From assembly GCF_963675165.1 (NCBI RefSeq), contig NC_087379.1:1492201-1556200 (forward strand): a DNA stretch of 64,000 bases, in the 5' to 3' direction. This document shows, in pieces, positions 44,913 to 56,104 of this stretch (its first letter is position 1; each line of letters starts with the position of its first letter). The position numbers and the translations under genes were made by a program. The stretch is from Halichondria panicea. Taxonomy: Eukaryota > Porifera > Demospongiae > Suberitida > Halichondriidae. A model generated the notes under the pieces. The model saw only the letters and a list, made by a program, of their open reading frames with translations, ran no database searches and was not told the DNA's origin.

Positions 44913-44964
44913 TAGCCTCGAGACCATGCCGATTAAAATTTTAATCGGCCTGGATTCGAGGCTA
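44913..44964. mobile_element. 52-bp hairpin element with 9-bp target duplication
   Basis: TAGCCTCGAGACCATGCCGA ... TCGGCCTGGATTCGAGGCTA around AAAATTTTAA. Flanks AAAGTACTC (44904-44912) and AAAATACTC (44965-44973). It lies between CNOT4 and AMZ2; 44785-45179 has no gene otherwise. Confidence 0.88.
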
Positions 44965-45179
44965 AAAATACTCAGGCCATTTTTTGCTATGTACATTTGT
45001 TCTATCAGAGGAAAATCGGCCTGGTACATAAAATGAAGTGCAAAGGTCGTCTAAAATGCAAAGTCAGCATAATTATTATGTAAGGGCAAAGGTCATGCTT
45101 AGAAATGCTGAGTCATCATACTTAAAAAGCTGGGCGTGGTGCGCTTTCGAGTGCAGTGCAAGTGCAGTGAGCATGAGAG

Positions 45180-46334
45180 ATGCCGAAAATAAAAGAATCA
45201 AGACTGTCTACTCGCTCAAGGAAAGAGAGAACAAGTATTCCTTACGCCAGAGGGTTTCATCTTCCTACTAGAAAACGTTGTCTGGAGGCTCTAGCTGGGA
45301 AACACGAGCAGGAGCTGGACAAAGAGTATGACTCGACTGGTGACTTCTTCCAGTCCATCCCCAAGCCCTCATCAATCGATGACTGGCTAGCACAATACAA
45401 TGAAACAGGGCAAACCTACCAACAGTTTCTGGACGAGTGCCCGTGGCTGTCTAAGCGAAAACTGAAGTATGTCCGACATACTTTCAACTCTACCGGAACC
45501 ACGCTACAAGAAAAATACCCTGAGGGTAAAATATACCTCCTTCCATTGGGAGAATTTGACGGAGAGACAACTCCTCGATTCAGCGATTTGGCCGAATACG
45601 CTCGTCTATTTTACGATGTTCCCGTGGAGATCTTGCCACCTGTTAAACTGGTTGTAACTGGAGATAAAGTGGTTTGGGAAGACACTCTCGATGCAAAGGA
45701 ATTGACTCGAAATCCAAGAGCATCTCGAAGTAGCACTCGTACAACTCACTATCAATTATTGTCACGATTCGACTCAAAAACCGGTCACTATCAATTGCAA
45801 ATTAACTCCGTACTGTATAAACTGAGGCAGATTATTCCCAATGATTCGATATGTGTCATGGCCCTTACTATGTCAGAGTTATACGATGAATCAACGGACC
45901 TTTTTGTAGCTGGAATGGCCGCTGGTAATCAACGTGTAGGTGCTTTCAGTTTCAGTAGGTACAATCCCACTCTGAACTTCTCCTATGAATTCTGGTACAA
46001 AGTTTATCGAGAGGACGTGAAGATGTCTACCACTGAACAGAGAAGAGTTATGCTCCAAAGAAGCTGTAAACTACTAGTTCACGAGATTGCACATTTGCTC
46101 GGAGTGGATCACTGTATTTGGTATTCTTGTTGCATGAACGGATCGGGTCATTTGAAGGAGGATTTCGAACAATCGATGCATCTCTGTCCTGTCGACCTAA
46201 GGAAGTTACAGACCCTGTGTGGATTCAATATGGTGGAGAGGTATGAAGGACTGATGAGATTTTATAGGGCACATGGACTGTCTGAAGAGGAAGAGTGGGT
46301 CAGAAATAGACTGCAATTTATCACTAAAAGTTAG
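45180..46334 (+). CDS. AMZ2: Archaemetzincin-type zinc metallopeptidase
   Basis: Archaelysin-family peptidase of 384 residues in one exon (human AMZ2 is 361). The extended zinc site HEIAHLLGVDHC (HExxHxxGxxHC) is at about residues 302-313. The archaemetzincin Cys-rich continuation WYSCCMNGSGHLKE and CPVDLRKLQTLCGF follows. Upstream family blocks include IYLLPLGEFD and ICVMALTMSELYD. It is intronless while its neighbours have many introns, which would fit an old retrocopy origin. An AATAAA lies at 46552-46557, within 21 bp of the FDPS stop on the other strand. Confidence 0.93.
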   Translation: MPKIKESRLSTRSRKERTSIPYARGFHLPTRKRCLEALAGKHEQELDKEYDSTGDFFQSIPKPSSIDDWLAQYNETGQTYQQFLDECPWLSKRKLKYVRHTFNSTGTTLQEKYPEGKIYLLPLGEFDGETTPRFSDLAEYARLFYDVPVEILPPVKLVVTGDKVVWEDTLDAKELTRNPRASRSSTRTTHYQLLSRFDSKTGHYQLQINSVLYKLRQIIPNDSICVMALTMSELYDESTDLFVAGMAAGNQRVGAFSFSRYNPTLNFSYEFWYKVYREDVKMSTTEQRRVMLQRSCKLLVHEIAHLLGVDHCIWYSCCMNGSGHLKEDFEQSMHLCPVDLRKLQTLCGFNMVERYEGLMRFYRAHGLSEEEEWVRNRLQFITKS

Positions 46335-46577
46335 ACCACCATATATGGCATGCATGGCCATTCGTGTGTATAATTATACTGTTTCTATTACGTACATGTA
46401 CATGTATGTGTTTTATCTTCATTGGCAATCACGTTTTTTTGCACGTCACAAATTTAAATTTTGCAAAATTATTATTGTCGTCTTTTTAATACCAAAAAAT
46501 TAAAATGTTTTTTCCTAAATAAGTTGTGAAAATATACAGATATTGTACATAAATAAAACACCCTATATAGAGTTGGT

Positions 46578-48788
46578 CTAAGCGTTCCTCTTGTAGATTC
46601 TGTTAGCAAACTCGACAAACATCCCCTTGGGCAATGAGGCTGCAGCTGCCTGCTCTTCGATGAGTGCCATCAGCTCCCGGTAACTGCTCTCCTCGTAGTC
46701 CAAGTACACTTTCCGTATGTCCAGCTCTCGATACAGCTCCTTCACTCTCTGAGCACACTCCGGCGGCTCCTTGCGACCGTAGTTCTCCTGTGTGGTGTGT
46801 GGAGGTGGGGTAACTCTACAGTTTTATTGTTTTCTTTCCATATACACTAGACACTCTTAGACTACATAGATTGTATCAACTTATTGAGTGTAATAGAGCT
46901 CGTCATGCATAAGATGAAGCAGTGGAACGGAATTTCACTGTAAATGAGTTGTACTACAATAACGAAGGGCCGGAGCAATAGTACGAAGAGTACGCGACCA
47001 ATGCAGGGGAATACAGTACCACTGACCTGCAAGACAGCCCTCTGTTGAGGAGTGACTCTGGCCAGAGCTTGTACGACCAACCAGCTGCATTTGTTCTCCT
47101 CAATGTCTGTCCCCACCTTTCCTGTCACTGCTGGGTCACCATAGCAATCCAAGTAATCGTCCTAGCAGTGTGTGTGGGGGGGGGGAGGGTGGTTCAATGG
47201 GTGAGCAATCAGTGTAGACATCCACATGTGGTTCACAGAGCTTATAGTTATAAAGGAGACATACAATTGAAAGATTAAGCTAATTAGTGCAAAAAAGTCA
47301 AGAAGTCGCAGAAATGAGTATCAAACGGTATGGTCAGAGTAGATTATAATAATGTATGCCGATTAGATCGATCGATGACAGCACAGTGCATGTGGGTGCT
47401 CAATACCACACAAACCGTACCTGTATTTGAAAGAACTCTCCCATCGTTAGGAGGATGGTCTTAGCAGTGTCATGTGACTTCTGGTCGCTGATACCCGCCA
47501 TGTACATTGCCAAGGCAGCAGGGAGGTAGAACGAATAGAACGCAGTCTTCCACTTGACTATAGCATTATATCTGAAGAGATAAAACAAACAAAAAATTGA
47601 CAGTAGGCAGCAGAACACATACTTGTTACTCTATCTACAAGACAACTTATGATTTGTACTATTATTTTGACCTCCCAAAACAAGCCTTATCTCCTCTGCC
47701 TCAATAAATGGTTACTATTGACAACATAAAATGTACCTTTCTAAAGAGAATCTACTGAAGTCCACACTGCCATCTGGAGAGGTCAAGAGGTCAAGTGTCT
47801 GTCCCATCTCAGTTTGATACGTCACCTGATAAGCAAAACAGTACAGGGGTTTGATTTAAGTGCATAAGAAAACTGAAAACTATACATCACGAAAGCTATA
47901 CACGCAGCGTTCTTCAAACTTGAAATTATGGGACCTTTTGGCAGAGTTATATGAATGGCTGTAACAACCAGTGTCTCTTGCTGTACCACTCACCTCGTGG
48001 AAGAGCTCCATGATGTCCACATAGTAAGGATCACTGCGGAAGTGTTTCTTGAGTATCTTGTAGATGGTGCCCTCAATACAAAATGAATCGTTGATGGCCA
48101 CCAAACCAATGCCCTCCTGCACACGAGCAGCAGTCAGCACTTAGCATAATTATAATTACTATAGTTTGTCTACTATAGGGAAGAATCAATTTTCTTCTTT
48201 CTTGAGGTCCTGGTAAGCCACATAATACAATAGTATAGCTATACTGTGCAGTTAATATTAAGAGTGCTATACCAGATGTTTATTACCTTGAGGTACCAGC
48301 ATGGTTGTCCTCGTCTGGTCTTTGATTTGTCCATGATGTCATCAGCCACCAGAAAGAAGGCCTGGAGCTATAGAACAAAAACAATCCATACTGAAATGTC
48401 CATAGCTTCACACCACGATGTAATATTGGGATATTCAACACATACCCACCCACTCAATACACCATCCCAGGATGAGCGCCTTAGTCTCCTCCTCATTGGT
48501 CAGTTCCTTGCCGGCAGTAATGTGCTTTAGGGAACCAATCACCATCAGCCCACGATTGCATTTGCCTGAGAGGGGCTCGTTATAAAGTACAAATTCGATA
48601 TTACACAATGACATACCGTTAGGTACGTTGAAGTTAAGCACCTCCTTGAGATGTTTCACACCGTCAGCAATCTCGGGGTTGCTCAGTCCGTCCTCGGTGA
48701 GCTCCTTCACCAGACCAGGGAACACAGAGTGAAAGAGGCCCTTGTAGCTCTCAGAGTGGGACGGACGCTTGGCAGCTGGCTCTGACAT
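46578..48788 (-). CDS. FDPS: Farnesyl diphosphate synthase
   Basis: Makes farnesyl diphosphate (C15) from isopentenyl and dimethylallyl diphosphate for sterols, ubiquinone and protein prenylation. Exons 48788-48617, 48565-48450, 48367-48287, 48116-47994, 47825-47737, 47571-47421, 47161-47027 and 46787-46578, all in phase, 358 residues. The two aspartate-rich Mg-binding motifs are DDIMD (near 105) and DDYLD (245-249). Product-length and substrate blocks [26 protein letters not shown] and the C-terminal NRIYKRNA fit short-chain eukaryotic FPPS. No mitochondrial leader is evident. Convergent with AMZ2, divergent from CRYZ. Confidence 0.96.
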
Positions 48789-49370
48789 TATATTAGTTCT
48801 GTAGAGGGAACAGAAAATAATACATAGCATACACAGCTAGACTAGTAGTTCTAACGTCTGGCTTGCGAGACTAGACTAGACTAGCTCAGGCCCTCCAACC
48901 TGGCTACAATAAATCTTCTTCAGCATTTATAGAATAGGATACAGTAATTAACATTACCTCTATATAGTGTTGGTTAGATCAGGGAGCCAGACACTTTCAG
49001 GAGTTGTACTTGTAAGCAGAAGAGTTTGAGAACATGTGAGATTTGCAGCAGCCAGCCACGCCCCCCTCCTGATAGTATCTTCTGACCTTGGGGCAATCAG
49101 GACATCTACATCACCTCACATGTGTACAGTACAAGAGTACACGTACTTAATCTTTCCTATGTCTAAAGTGCTGGACAGGCTCAACACATTTTATGTGAGT
49201 ACATTCAGACACCTACACCTAAACATGCACATCATGTCACCAGGCCAAACTAGTAGCTAAATTTCTAGCTTCAAATTAGAAATGTGGGTGTGTTTTCTCT
49301 TGTATTTGGTTCCAATTCCCATTATAAATTAATTATGCATACACAAAACATACAGCACTCTCTCAAGAAT
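48789..49370. promoter_or_regulatory. FDPS/CRYZ divergent intergenic region
   Basis: 582 bp between divergent start codons, holding both promoters. No gene, repeat or clear element was recognised. Two further in-frame ATGs (49284, 49335) precede the chosen CRYZ start. Confidence 0.5.
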
Positions 49371-50342
49371 ATGAAAGCGATTCGAGTACACAAGTTTGGA
49401 GGGCCCGAGGTCCTAAAATACGAGACCGATGTTTCCATTCCGAAATTCGGTTCCAGTGATATCCTCGTCAACGTCAAGGCTGTTGGAATCAATCCCGTTG
49501 AGACATACATCCGAGCCGGTACGTATGCACGGAAACCACAACTCCCATTTACCCCCGGCAACGACTGTGCCGGAATCGTCGAAGAAGTCGGCTCAAACGT
49601 CACCGATTTCAAGAAAGGAGATCGTGTGTACACAACCCAAACCCTAACAGGAGCGTATGCTGAATTCACTATTTCTCCATCGAATAAAGTTCATATTCTG
49701 CACAGTGGTCTCTCTTTTGCCCAAGGAGCCGCTCTCTCTACTCCATACCTCACTGCGTACAGGGCCCTGTTTATACGAGGGGCTGGTAAACCAGGTGAGA
49801 CGGTGCTCGTACATGGAGCTAGTGGTGGGGTGGGCGTGGCTGCTGTACAGTTTGCACGGTCATGTGGAATGCTAGTACTGGGCACAGCTGGGACCCCTGA
49901 GGGCATCGAGATTGTCAAGAAAGCCGGTGCACACTTTGCCTTCAATCATCGCAGTACGGACTATCTGGAAGACATCAAGAAAGCAATTAAAGAGAAGGCA
50001 ATCGATGTAATTGTCGAAAATGCCTCGCATATTAATCTGGGAAAAGATCTCACCCTGCTCGCTAAAGGTGGACGTGTTGCAGTGGTCGGCAGTCGAGGAC
50101 AAGTGGAGATTAATCCGAGGGACACAATGGCCAGAGAAGCATCCATTTCCGGAGTGATGTTATCTAATTCATCAGAGAAAGAATTCAAAGAAAGTTATGC
50201 GGCCATTTGGGGAGGAAAGGAGGCCGGTTGGTTGAGGCCTATAATTGGGAAGGAGTTTACACTAGAGAATGCTTGCCAAGCTCACGCAGATATTATATCC
50301 GGGGGAGGGGCCCTCGGAAAGACTGTTCTGACTGTGTCTTAG
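49371..50342 (+). CDS. CRYZ: Zeta-crystallin-like NADPH:quinone oxidoreductase
   Basis: Zinc-free medium-chain dehydrogenase that reduces quinones by one electron with NADPH. 323 residues in one exon (human 329). It starts MKAIRVHKFGGPEVL as the family does; the frame is open upstream to 49284 but the extra 29 residues look like translated leader. Blocks GINPVETYIRAGTYARKPQLP, FTPGNDCAGIVEEVG and LVHGASGGVGVAAVQFA (Rossmann loop near 147-163), then VGSRGQVEINPRDTM, are diagnostic. Catalytic zinc ligands of alcohol dehydrogenases are absent, as expected. Confidence 0.94.
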   Translation: MKAIRVHKFGGPEVLKYETDVSIPKFGSSDILVNVKAVGINPVETYIRAGTYARKPQLPFTPGNDCAGIVEEVGSNVTDFKKGDRVYTTQTLTGAYAEFTISPSNKVHILHSGLSFAQGAALSTPYLTAYRALFIRGAGKPGETVLVHGASGGVGVAAVQFARSCGMLVLGTAGTPEGIEIVKKAGAHFAFNHRSTDYLEDIKKAIKEKAIDVIVENASHINLGKDLTLLAKGGRVAVVGSRGQVEINPRDTMAREASISGVMLSNSSEKEFKESYAAIWGGKEAGWLRPIIGKEFTLENACQAHADIISGGGALGKTVLTVS

Positions 50343-50678
50343 TTAGATGGTAGAACGTGTACTGTACCTGTGTAATCATGGAAGTGTATGTATACATGGC
50401 ATGGTCATATTTTTGCTTTGACCGTTATTATCAAGATCAATTGTTTTGCTAATGGCGCCATAATTGAACTGTAACATTCACGTTATCAGGAGCACATGTA
50501 ATCTTCTCCTCATGGCGTTATTAAGTGGTTAGTTTGCATAATTATTATGTTCATAGGACAATGAAGGATCAGTTCTATGCACATACAGTACACAGTTAGT
50601 ATCAAGTGCGTTGAATGTCAACCTAAATTGATTCACGCACACACACACAGATATTTATGCATTGGGTATCAAAATAAT

Positions 50679-53600
50679 ATGGAGTGCCGTTTGTATCAAA
50701 ATCCTTTTTTTAAGGAACATTGTCCACGAGAAGGCGCTATTCCTCGAGCCACAGATATTTACTAAACATCAGTGTTATAAAAGCAGTGCAAACAGCAAAA
50801 AGCAGTGATATTTACTAAAAAGCAGTGATATTTAGTAAAAAGCAGTGATATTTAGTAAAAAGCAGTGATATTTACTAAAAAGCAGTGATATTTAGTAAAA
50901 AGCAGTGATATTTAGTAAAAAGCAGTGATGTTAACTAAAAAGCAGTGATATTTAGTAAAAAGCAGTGATATTTAGTAAAAAGCAGTGATATTTACTAAAA
51001 AGCAGTGATGTTAACTAAAAAGCAGTGATATTTAGTAAAAAGCAGTGATATTTAGTAAAAAGCAGTGATATTTAGTAAAAAGCAGTGATATTTAGTAAAA
51101 AGCAGTGATGTTTACTAAAAAGCAGTGATATTTAGTAAAAAGCAGTGATATTTACTAAAAAGCAGTGATATTTACTAAAAAGCAGTGATATTTAGTAAAA
51201 AGCAGTGATGTTTACTAAAAAGCAGTGATATTTACTAAAAAGCAGTGATATTTAGTAAAAAGCAGTGATATTTACTAAAAAGCAGTGATATTTAGTAAAA
51301 AGCAGTGATATTTAGTAAAAAGCAGTGATGTTTACTAAAAAGCAGTGATATTTACTAAAAAGCAGTGATATTTAGTAAAAAGCAGTGATATTTAGTAAAA
51401 AGCAGTGATATTTAGTAAAAAGCAGTGATATTTAGTAAAAAGCAGTGATATTTACTAAAAAGCAGTGATATTTAGTAAAAAGCAGTGATGTTTACTAAAA
51501 AGCATGATATTATTTTAGTAAAAAGCAGTGATATTTAGTAAAAAGCAGTGATATTTACTAAAAAGCAGTGATATTTAGTAAAAAGCAGTGATGTTTACTA
51601 AAAAGCATGATATTATTTTAGTAAAAAGCAGTGATGTTTAGTAAAAAGCAGTGATATTTACTAAAAAGCAGTGATGTTTACTAAAAAGCAGTGATATTTA
51701 GTAAAAAGCAGTGATGTTTACTAAAAAGCATGATATTATTTTAGTAAAAAGCAGTGATGTTTATTAAAAAGCAGTGATGTTTACTAAAAAGCAGTGATAT
51801 TATTTTAGTAAAAAGCAGTGATGTTTATTAAAAAGCAGTGATATTTACTAAAAAGCAGTGATATTTAGTAAAAAGCAGTGATATTTAGTAAAAAGCAGTG
51901 ATATTTAGTAAAAAGCAGTGATATTTAGTAAAAAGCAGTGATGTTTACTAAAAAGCAGTGATATTTACTAAAAAGCAGTGATATTTAGTAAAAAGCAGTG
52001 ATATTTACTAAAAAGCAGTGATATTTAGTAAAAAGCAGTGATATTTACTAAAAAGCAGTGATGTTTAGTAAAAAGCAGTGATGTTTACTAAAAAGCAGTG
52101 ATATTTAGTAAAAAGCAGTGATATTTAGTAAAAAGCAGTGATATTTAGTAAAAAGCAGTGATATTTACTAAAAAGCAGTGATATTTAGTAAAAAGCAGTG
52201 ATGTTTACTAAAAAGCATGATATTATTTTAGTAAAAAGCAGTGATGTTTATTAAAAAGCAGTGATGTTTACTAAAAAGCAGTGATATTATTTTAGTAAAA
52301 AGCAGTGATGTTTATTAAAAAGCAGTGATATTTACTAAAAAGCAGTGATATTTAGTAAAAAGCAGTGATATTTAGTAAAAAGCAGTGATATTTAGTAAAA
52401 AGCAGTGATGTTTATTAAAAAGCAGTGATATTTAGTAAAAAGCAGTGATATTTACTAAAAAGCAGTGATATTTAGTAAAAAGCAGTGATGTTTACTAAAA
52501 AGCATGATATTATTTTAGTAAAAAGCAGTGATGTTTAGTAAAAAGCAGTGATATTTACTAAAAAGCAGTGATATTTAGTAAAAAGCAGTGATGTTTACTA
52601 AAAAGCATGATATTATTTTAGTAAAAAGCAGTGATGTTTAGTAAAAAGCAGTGATATTTACTAAAAAGCAGTGATGTTTACTAAAAAGCAGTGATATTTA
52701 GTAAAAAGCAGTGATGTTTACTAAAAAGCATGATATTATTTTAGTAAAAAGCAGTGATGTTTATTAAAAAGCAGTGATGTTTACTAAAAAGCAGTGATAT
52801 TATTTTAGTAAAAAGCAGTGATATTTAGTAAAAAGCAGTGATATTTACTAAAAAGCAGTGATATTTAGTAAAAAGCAGTGATGTTTACTAAAAAGCATGA
52901 TATTATTTTAGTAAAAAGCAGTGATGTTTAGTAAAAAGCAGTGATATTATTTTAGTAAAAAGCAGTGATATTTAGTAAAAAGCAGTGATGTTTATTAAAA
53001 AGCAGTGATATTTAGTAAAAAGCAGTGATATTTACTAAAAAGCAGTGATATTTACTAAAAAGCAGTGATATTTAGTAAAAAGCAGTGATATTTAGTAAAA
53101 AGCAGTGATATTATTTTAGTAAAAAGCAGTGATATTTAGTAAAAAGCAGTGATATTTACTAAAAAGCAGTGATATTTAGTAAAAAGCAGTGATGTTTACT
53201 AAAAAGCATGATATTATTTTAGTAAAAAGCAGTGATGTTTAGTAAAAAGCAGTGATATTTACTAAAAAGCAGTGATGTTTACTAAAAAGCAGTGATATTT
53301 AGTAAAAAGCAGTGATGTTTACTAAAAAGCATGATATTATTTTAGTAAAAAGCAGTGATGTTTATTAAAAAGCAGTGATGTTTACTAAAAAGCAGTGATA
53401 TTATTTTAGTAAAAAGCAGTGATATTTAGTAAAAAGCAGTGATATTTACTAAAAAGCAGTGATGTTTACTAAAAAGCAGTGATATTTAGTAAAAAGCAGT
53501 GATGTTTACTAAAAAGCATGATATTATTTTAGTAAAAAGCAGTGATGTTTATTAAAAAGCAGTGATGTTAACTAAAAAGCAGTGATATTTAGTAAAAAGC

Positions 53601-54266
53601 AGTGATGTTTACTAAAAAGCAGTGATATTTAGTAAAAAGCAGTGATATTTACTAAAAAGCAGTGATATTTAGTAAAAAGCAGTGATATTTAGTAAAAAGC
53701 AGTGATATTATTTTAGTAAAAAGCAGTGATATTTAGTAAAAAGCAGTGATATTTACTAAAAAGCAGTGATATTTAGTAAAAAGCAGTGATGTTTACTAAA
53801 AAGCATGATATTATTTTAGTAAAAAGCAGTGATGTTTAGTAAAAAGCAGTGATATTTACTAAAAAGCAGTGATGTTTACTAAAAAGCAGTGATATTTAGT
53901 AAAAAGCAGTGATGTTTACTAAAAAGCATGATATTATTTTAGTAAAAAGCAGTGATGTTTATTAAAAAGCAGTGATGTTTACTAAAAAGCAGTGATATTA
54001 TTTTAGTAAAAAGCAGTGATGTTTATTAAAAAGCAGTGATATTTACTAAAAAGCAGTGATATTTAGTAAAAAGCAGTGATGTTTACTAAAAAGCATGATA
54101 TTATTTTAGTAAAAAGCAGTGATGTTTATTAAAAAGCAGTGATGTTTACTAAAAAGCAGTGATGTTTAGTCCTTCGACCTACTTGTATATTTGACGACCA
54201 TAACTGCTTTTTAGTAAACATCACTGCTTTTTACTAAAAAGGATTTTGATACAAACGGCACTCCAT
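50679..54266. mobile_element. TIR element filled by a 20-bp minisatellite
   Basis: Ends ATGGAGTGCCGTTTGTATCA(AAATCCTTTTT) and its exact complement finishing at 54266. 8-bp flanks AAAATAAT at 50671-50678 and 54267-54274. Nearly all of the 3,588 bp between is tandem repeat. An 8-bp duplication fits several superfamilies (hAT, P, Merlin); the termini do not decide. No transposase. Confidence 0.88.
50796..54170. repeat. 20-bp minisatellite array, about 165 units
   Basis: Unit AAAAAGCAGTGATATTTAGT with recurring variants: TTTACTA for TTTAGTA, GATGTTT for GATATTT, TTTATTA, a GCATGA form missing GT, and a longer TATTATTTTAGTA form. From about 51,480 on the variants recur in the same order, showing higher-order repeat blocks of several hundred bp. 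Inverted units lie at 54198-54240. Confidence 0.97.
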
Positions 54267-54456
54267 AAAATAATGATATTTATGGGGTCTACAAAATCTC
54301 ATTCCAAGGGGCCAGTCCCTGGGTAGTACCCTTGCACATTATTTTTAGTGAGCATAATAGTGTAATGATGATCTCATGGAGATAATCAAGGGCCTATTAT
54401 AAAAGCAAATGCTACCGTATTACTGGAAGAGCAAAATTAAAGCCACACAGCTATAC

Positions 54457-55556
54457 ATGTCTACAAGTGCAATGGACAAAGAGAGGTTGTCTGGTATTTT
54501 CGATCATACCATTGACAAAAGTAAAATCAGAGCCGGAGACCATATCTACATTCACCAAAATGGAGGATTTACCAACCAGCATGGAATTGTAGTCAATGAT
54601 TATGGGCTGCAAACAGTTTCTTACGATATGCAGCAGCTGATTTTGCAGGTGATAAGAAGACAAGACTTGCTCTTTATGGCCAACCAGGAGTTAAAAGTGT
54701 GTTCAAAAGAAAAGGCACTTCATTCGAAAAAAAGAGTATGTCACCTGAAGAAGTTGTGGATGTTGCACAATACTTTGCTATGCATCCTGACGAGTGGACG
54801 GAGACCCACGCTGTTAATGAAAGTGAAGAGTTTGCACGATACTGTAAAGAAAGGACAACTAAAGCGATTCCAGTTGTCGAAAGCTGTCTGAAGCCAGGAG
54901 ATCATATCTGTGTGAGAAAATTTTGTCTACCACGCAGTGACGCACTGTACTTGTACACTCATCATGGCATATACATTGGCGAAAACGAGGTCGTTCACTT
55001 CAGTGGAAACAGGACATCCGACAAAAAAACAGCAAAAATTAGGCGTGGGTCCCTGCAATCTTTCAAGGGTGGAGCACAAAATATTTACCGTTATGGTCGA
55101 AAATATTTATTCATCAAAGCACTACCTTCTGGTGAAATTGTTCCAATAGAAAGACTAGATTCCAAGAGAATAGTAAGGCTAGCTAACTACTATGCAAATA
55201 ATCCGCAAAAGTGGCCACGATATGACTTGCTTAGGAACAACTGTGAGTTTTTTGCGTTTGACTTAACACTTGGAGGTATGCTTTCTCCGAAGATATTTCA
55301 ACATCAGATGCCAGTATTGGTTCCAGTTTTCCATTTCTTAACAGATAATATTCATTGTCTACTTGAATTTTTGTCTTCTAACAAACTTCTTAGGAGGTTG
55401 CTTCAGAACTTGTGCCGTATATTCATGGAAGCTTCAGAAGCAATTCTTAACAAACCAAAAGTAAAAGAACGGAGGACTTATCTTAGTAGTATGAGTGCTG
55501 ATGCAATTCCACAAGCTTTAGATATTAGTCGTTATTTACCAGCATTGCCATATTAA
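54457..55556 (+). pseudogene. Tandem LRAT-domain protein, frameshifted in this sequence
   Basis: LRAT/NlpC-P60-like thiol acyltransferase fold, single exon. The first frame (from 54409; MSTSAMDKERL at 54457) gives AGDHIYIHQNGG...HGIVVNDYGLQTVS, then homology moves to another frame at about 54620-54630 (LRYAAADFAGDK), as if one T were extra in GTTTCTTACG. The second domain is complete: LKPGDHICVRKF, THHGIYIGENEVVHFSG (catalytic His) and LLRNNCEFFAF (catalytic Cys in the NCEF motif). The first domain has NESEEFARYC where NCEF should be, so it lacks the nucleophile. A hydrophobic C-terminal stretch may anchor it to membranes. The frameshift could be real or an assembly error. Confidence 0.75.
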
Positions 55557-56104
55557 ATTTTGTACTTATAATATAATCTTGTATTTACGACAATTATAAC
55601 AATTAAATTCCAATAGGCACATTTTAATTATATAATCGGTTTGCTGTGATAACACTATATATACTATTAGACACAGTACATACGTATATATGAGGATTAG
55701 TTAGCATGATTTTTAACAGTGGATCTCCACCTCTTTGTTTTTTTTATGGCACTCCTACAGCCCGAGATCACTTCAGCCTTAGGGCGACCGACTGCAGGTG
55801 CATGGATAGGATGGAAAATATAGTAAACGAGTGTTTAGTCGATAATATTGAAAAATGTGGAACATTGAGCAGCGAGCATGTGCATAATTATAGTATGCAC
55901 ATGTATGGTATATATAGTATACTGAACCCACCTCTTAACTTGTGTGTGGGTGGGTGATGGGAGGGAGTGTGTGTGTGTGTGTGTGTGTGTAGGGGCGAGC
56001 GGTGTGTAGAAACCATTACATTCTAGCTAAGAGAACTATCGATCAATAAAAGGCTTAGAGAATGGTACGTTGAACATGGTACAGCTATGATGTGAGTGTG
56101 TTAC
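55557..56104. other. Intergenic region with (GT)n
   Basis: No gene recognised. A GGGTGGG...(GT)12 run lies at 55945-55992. The missing 3' exons of the CWF19L1-like gene would be expected here but I could not find them. Confidence 0.5.

Noticed and set aside
50796-54170. Regular short repeats, CRISPR-like at first sight
   Set aside because: Units are contiguous with no unique spacers, and the genome is eukaryotic; it is a minisatellite.
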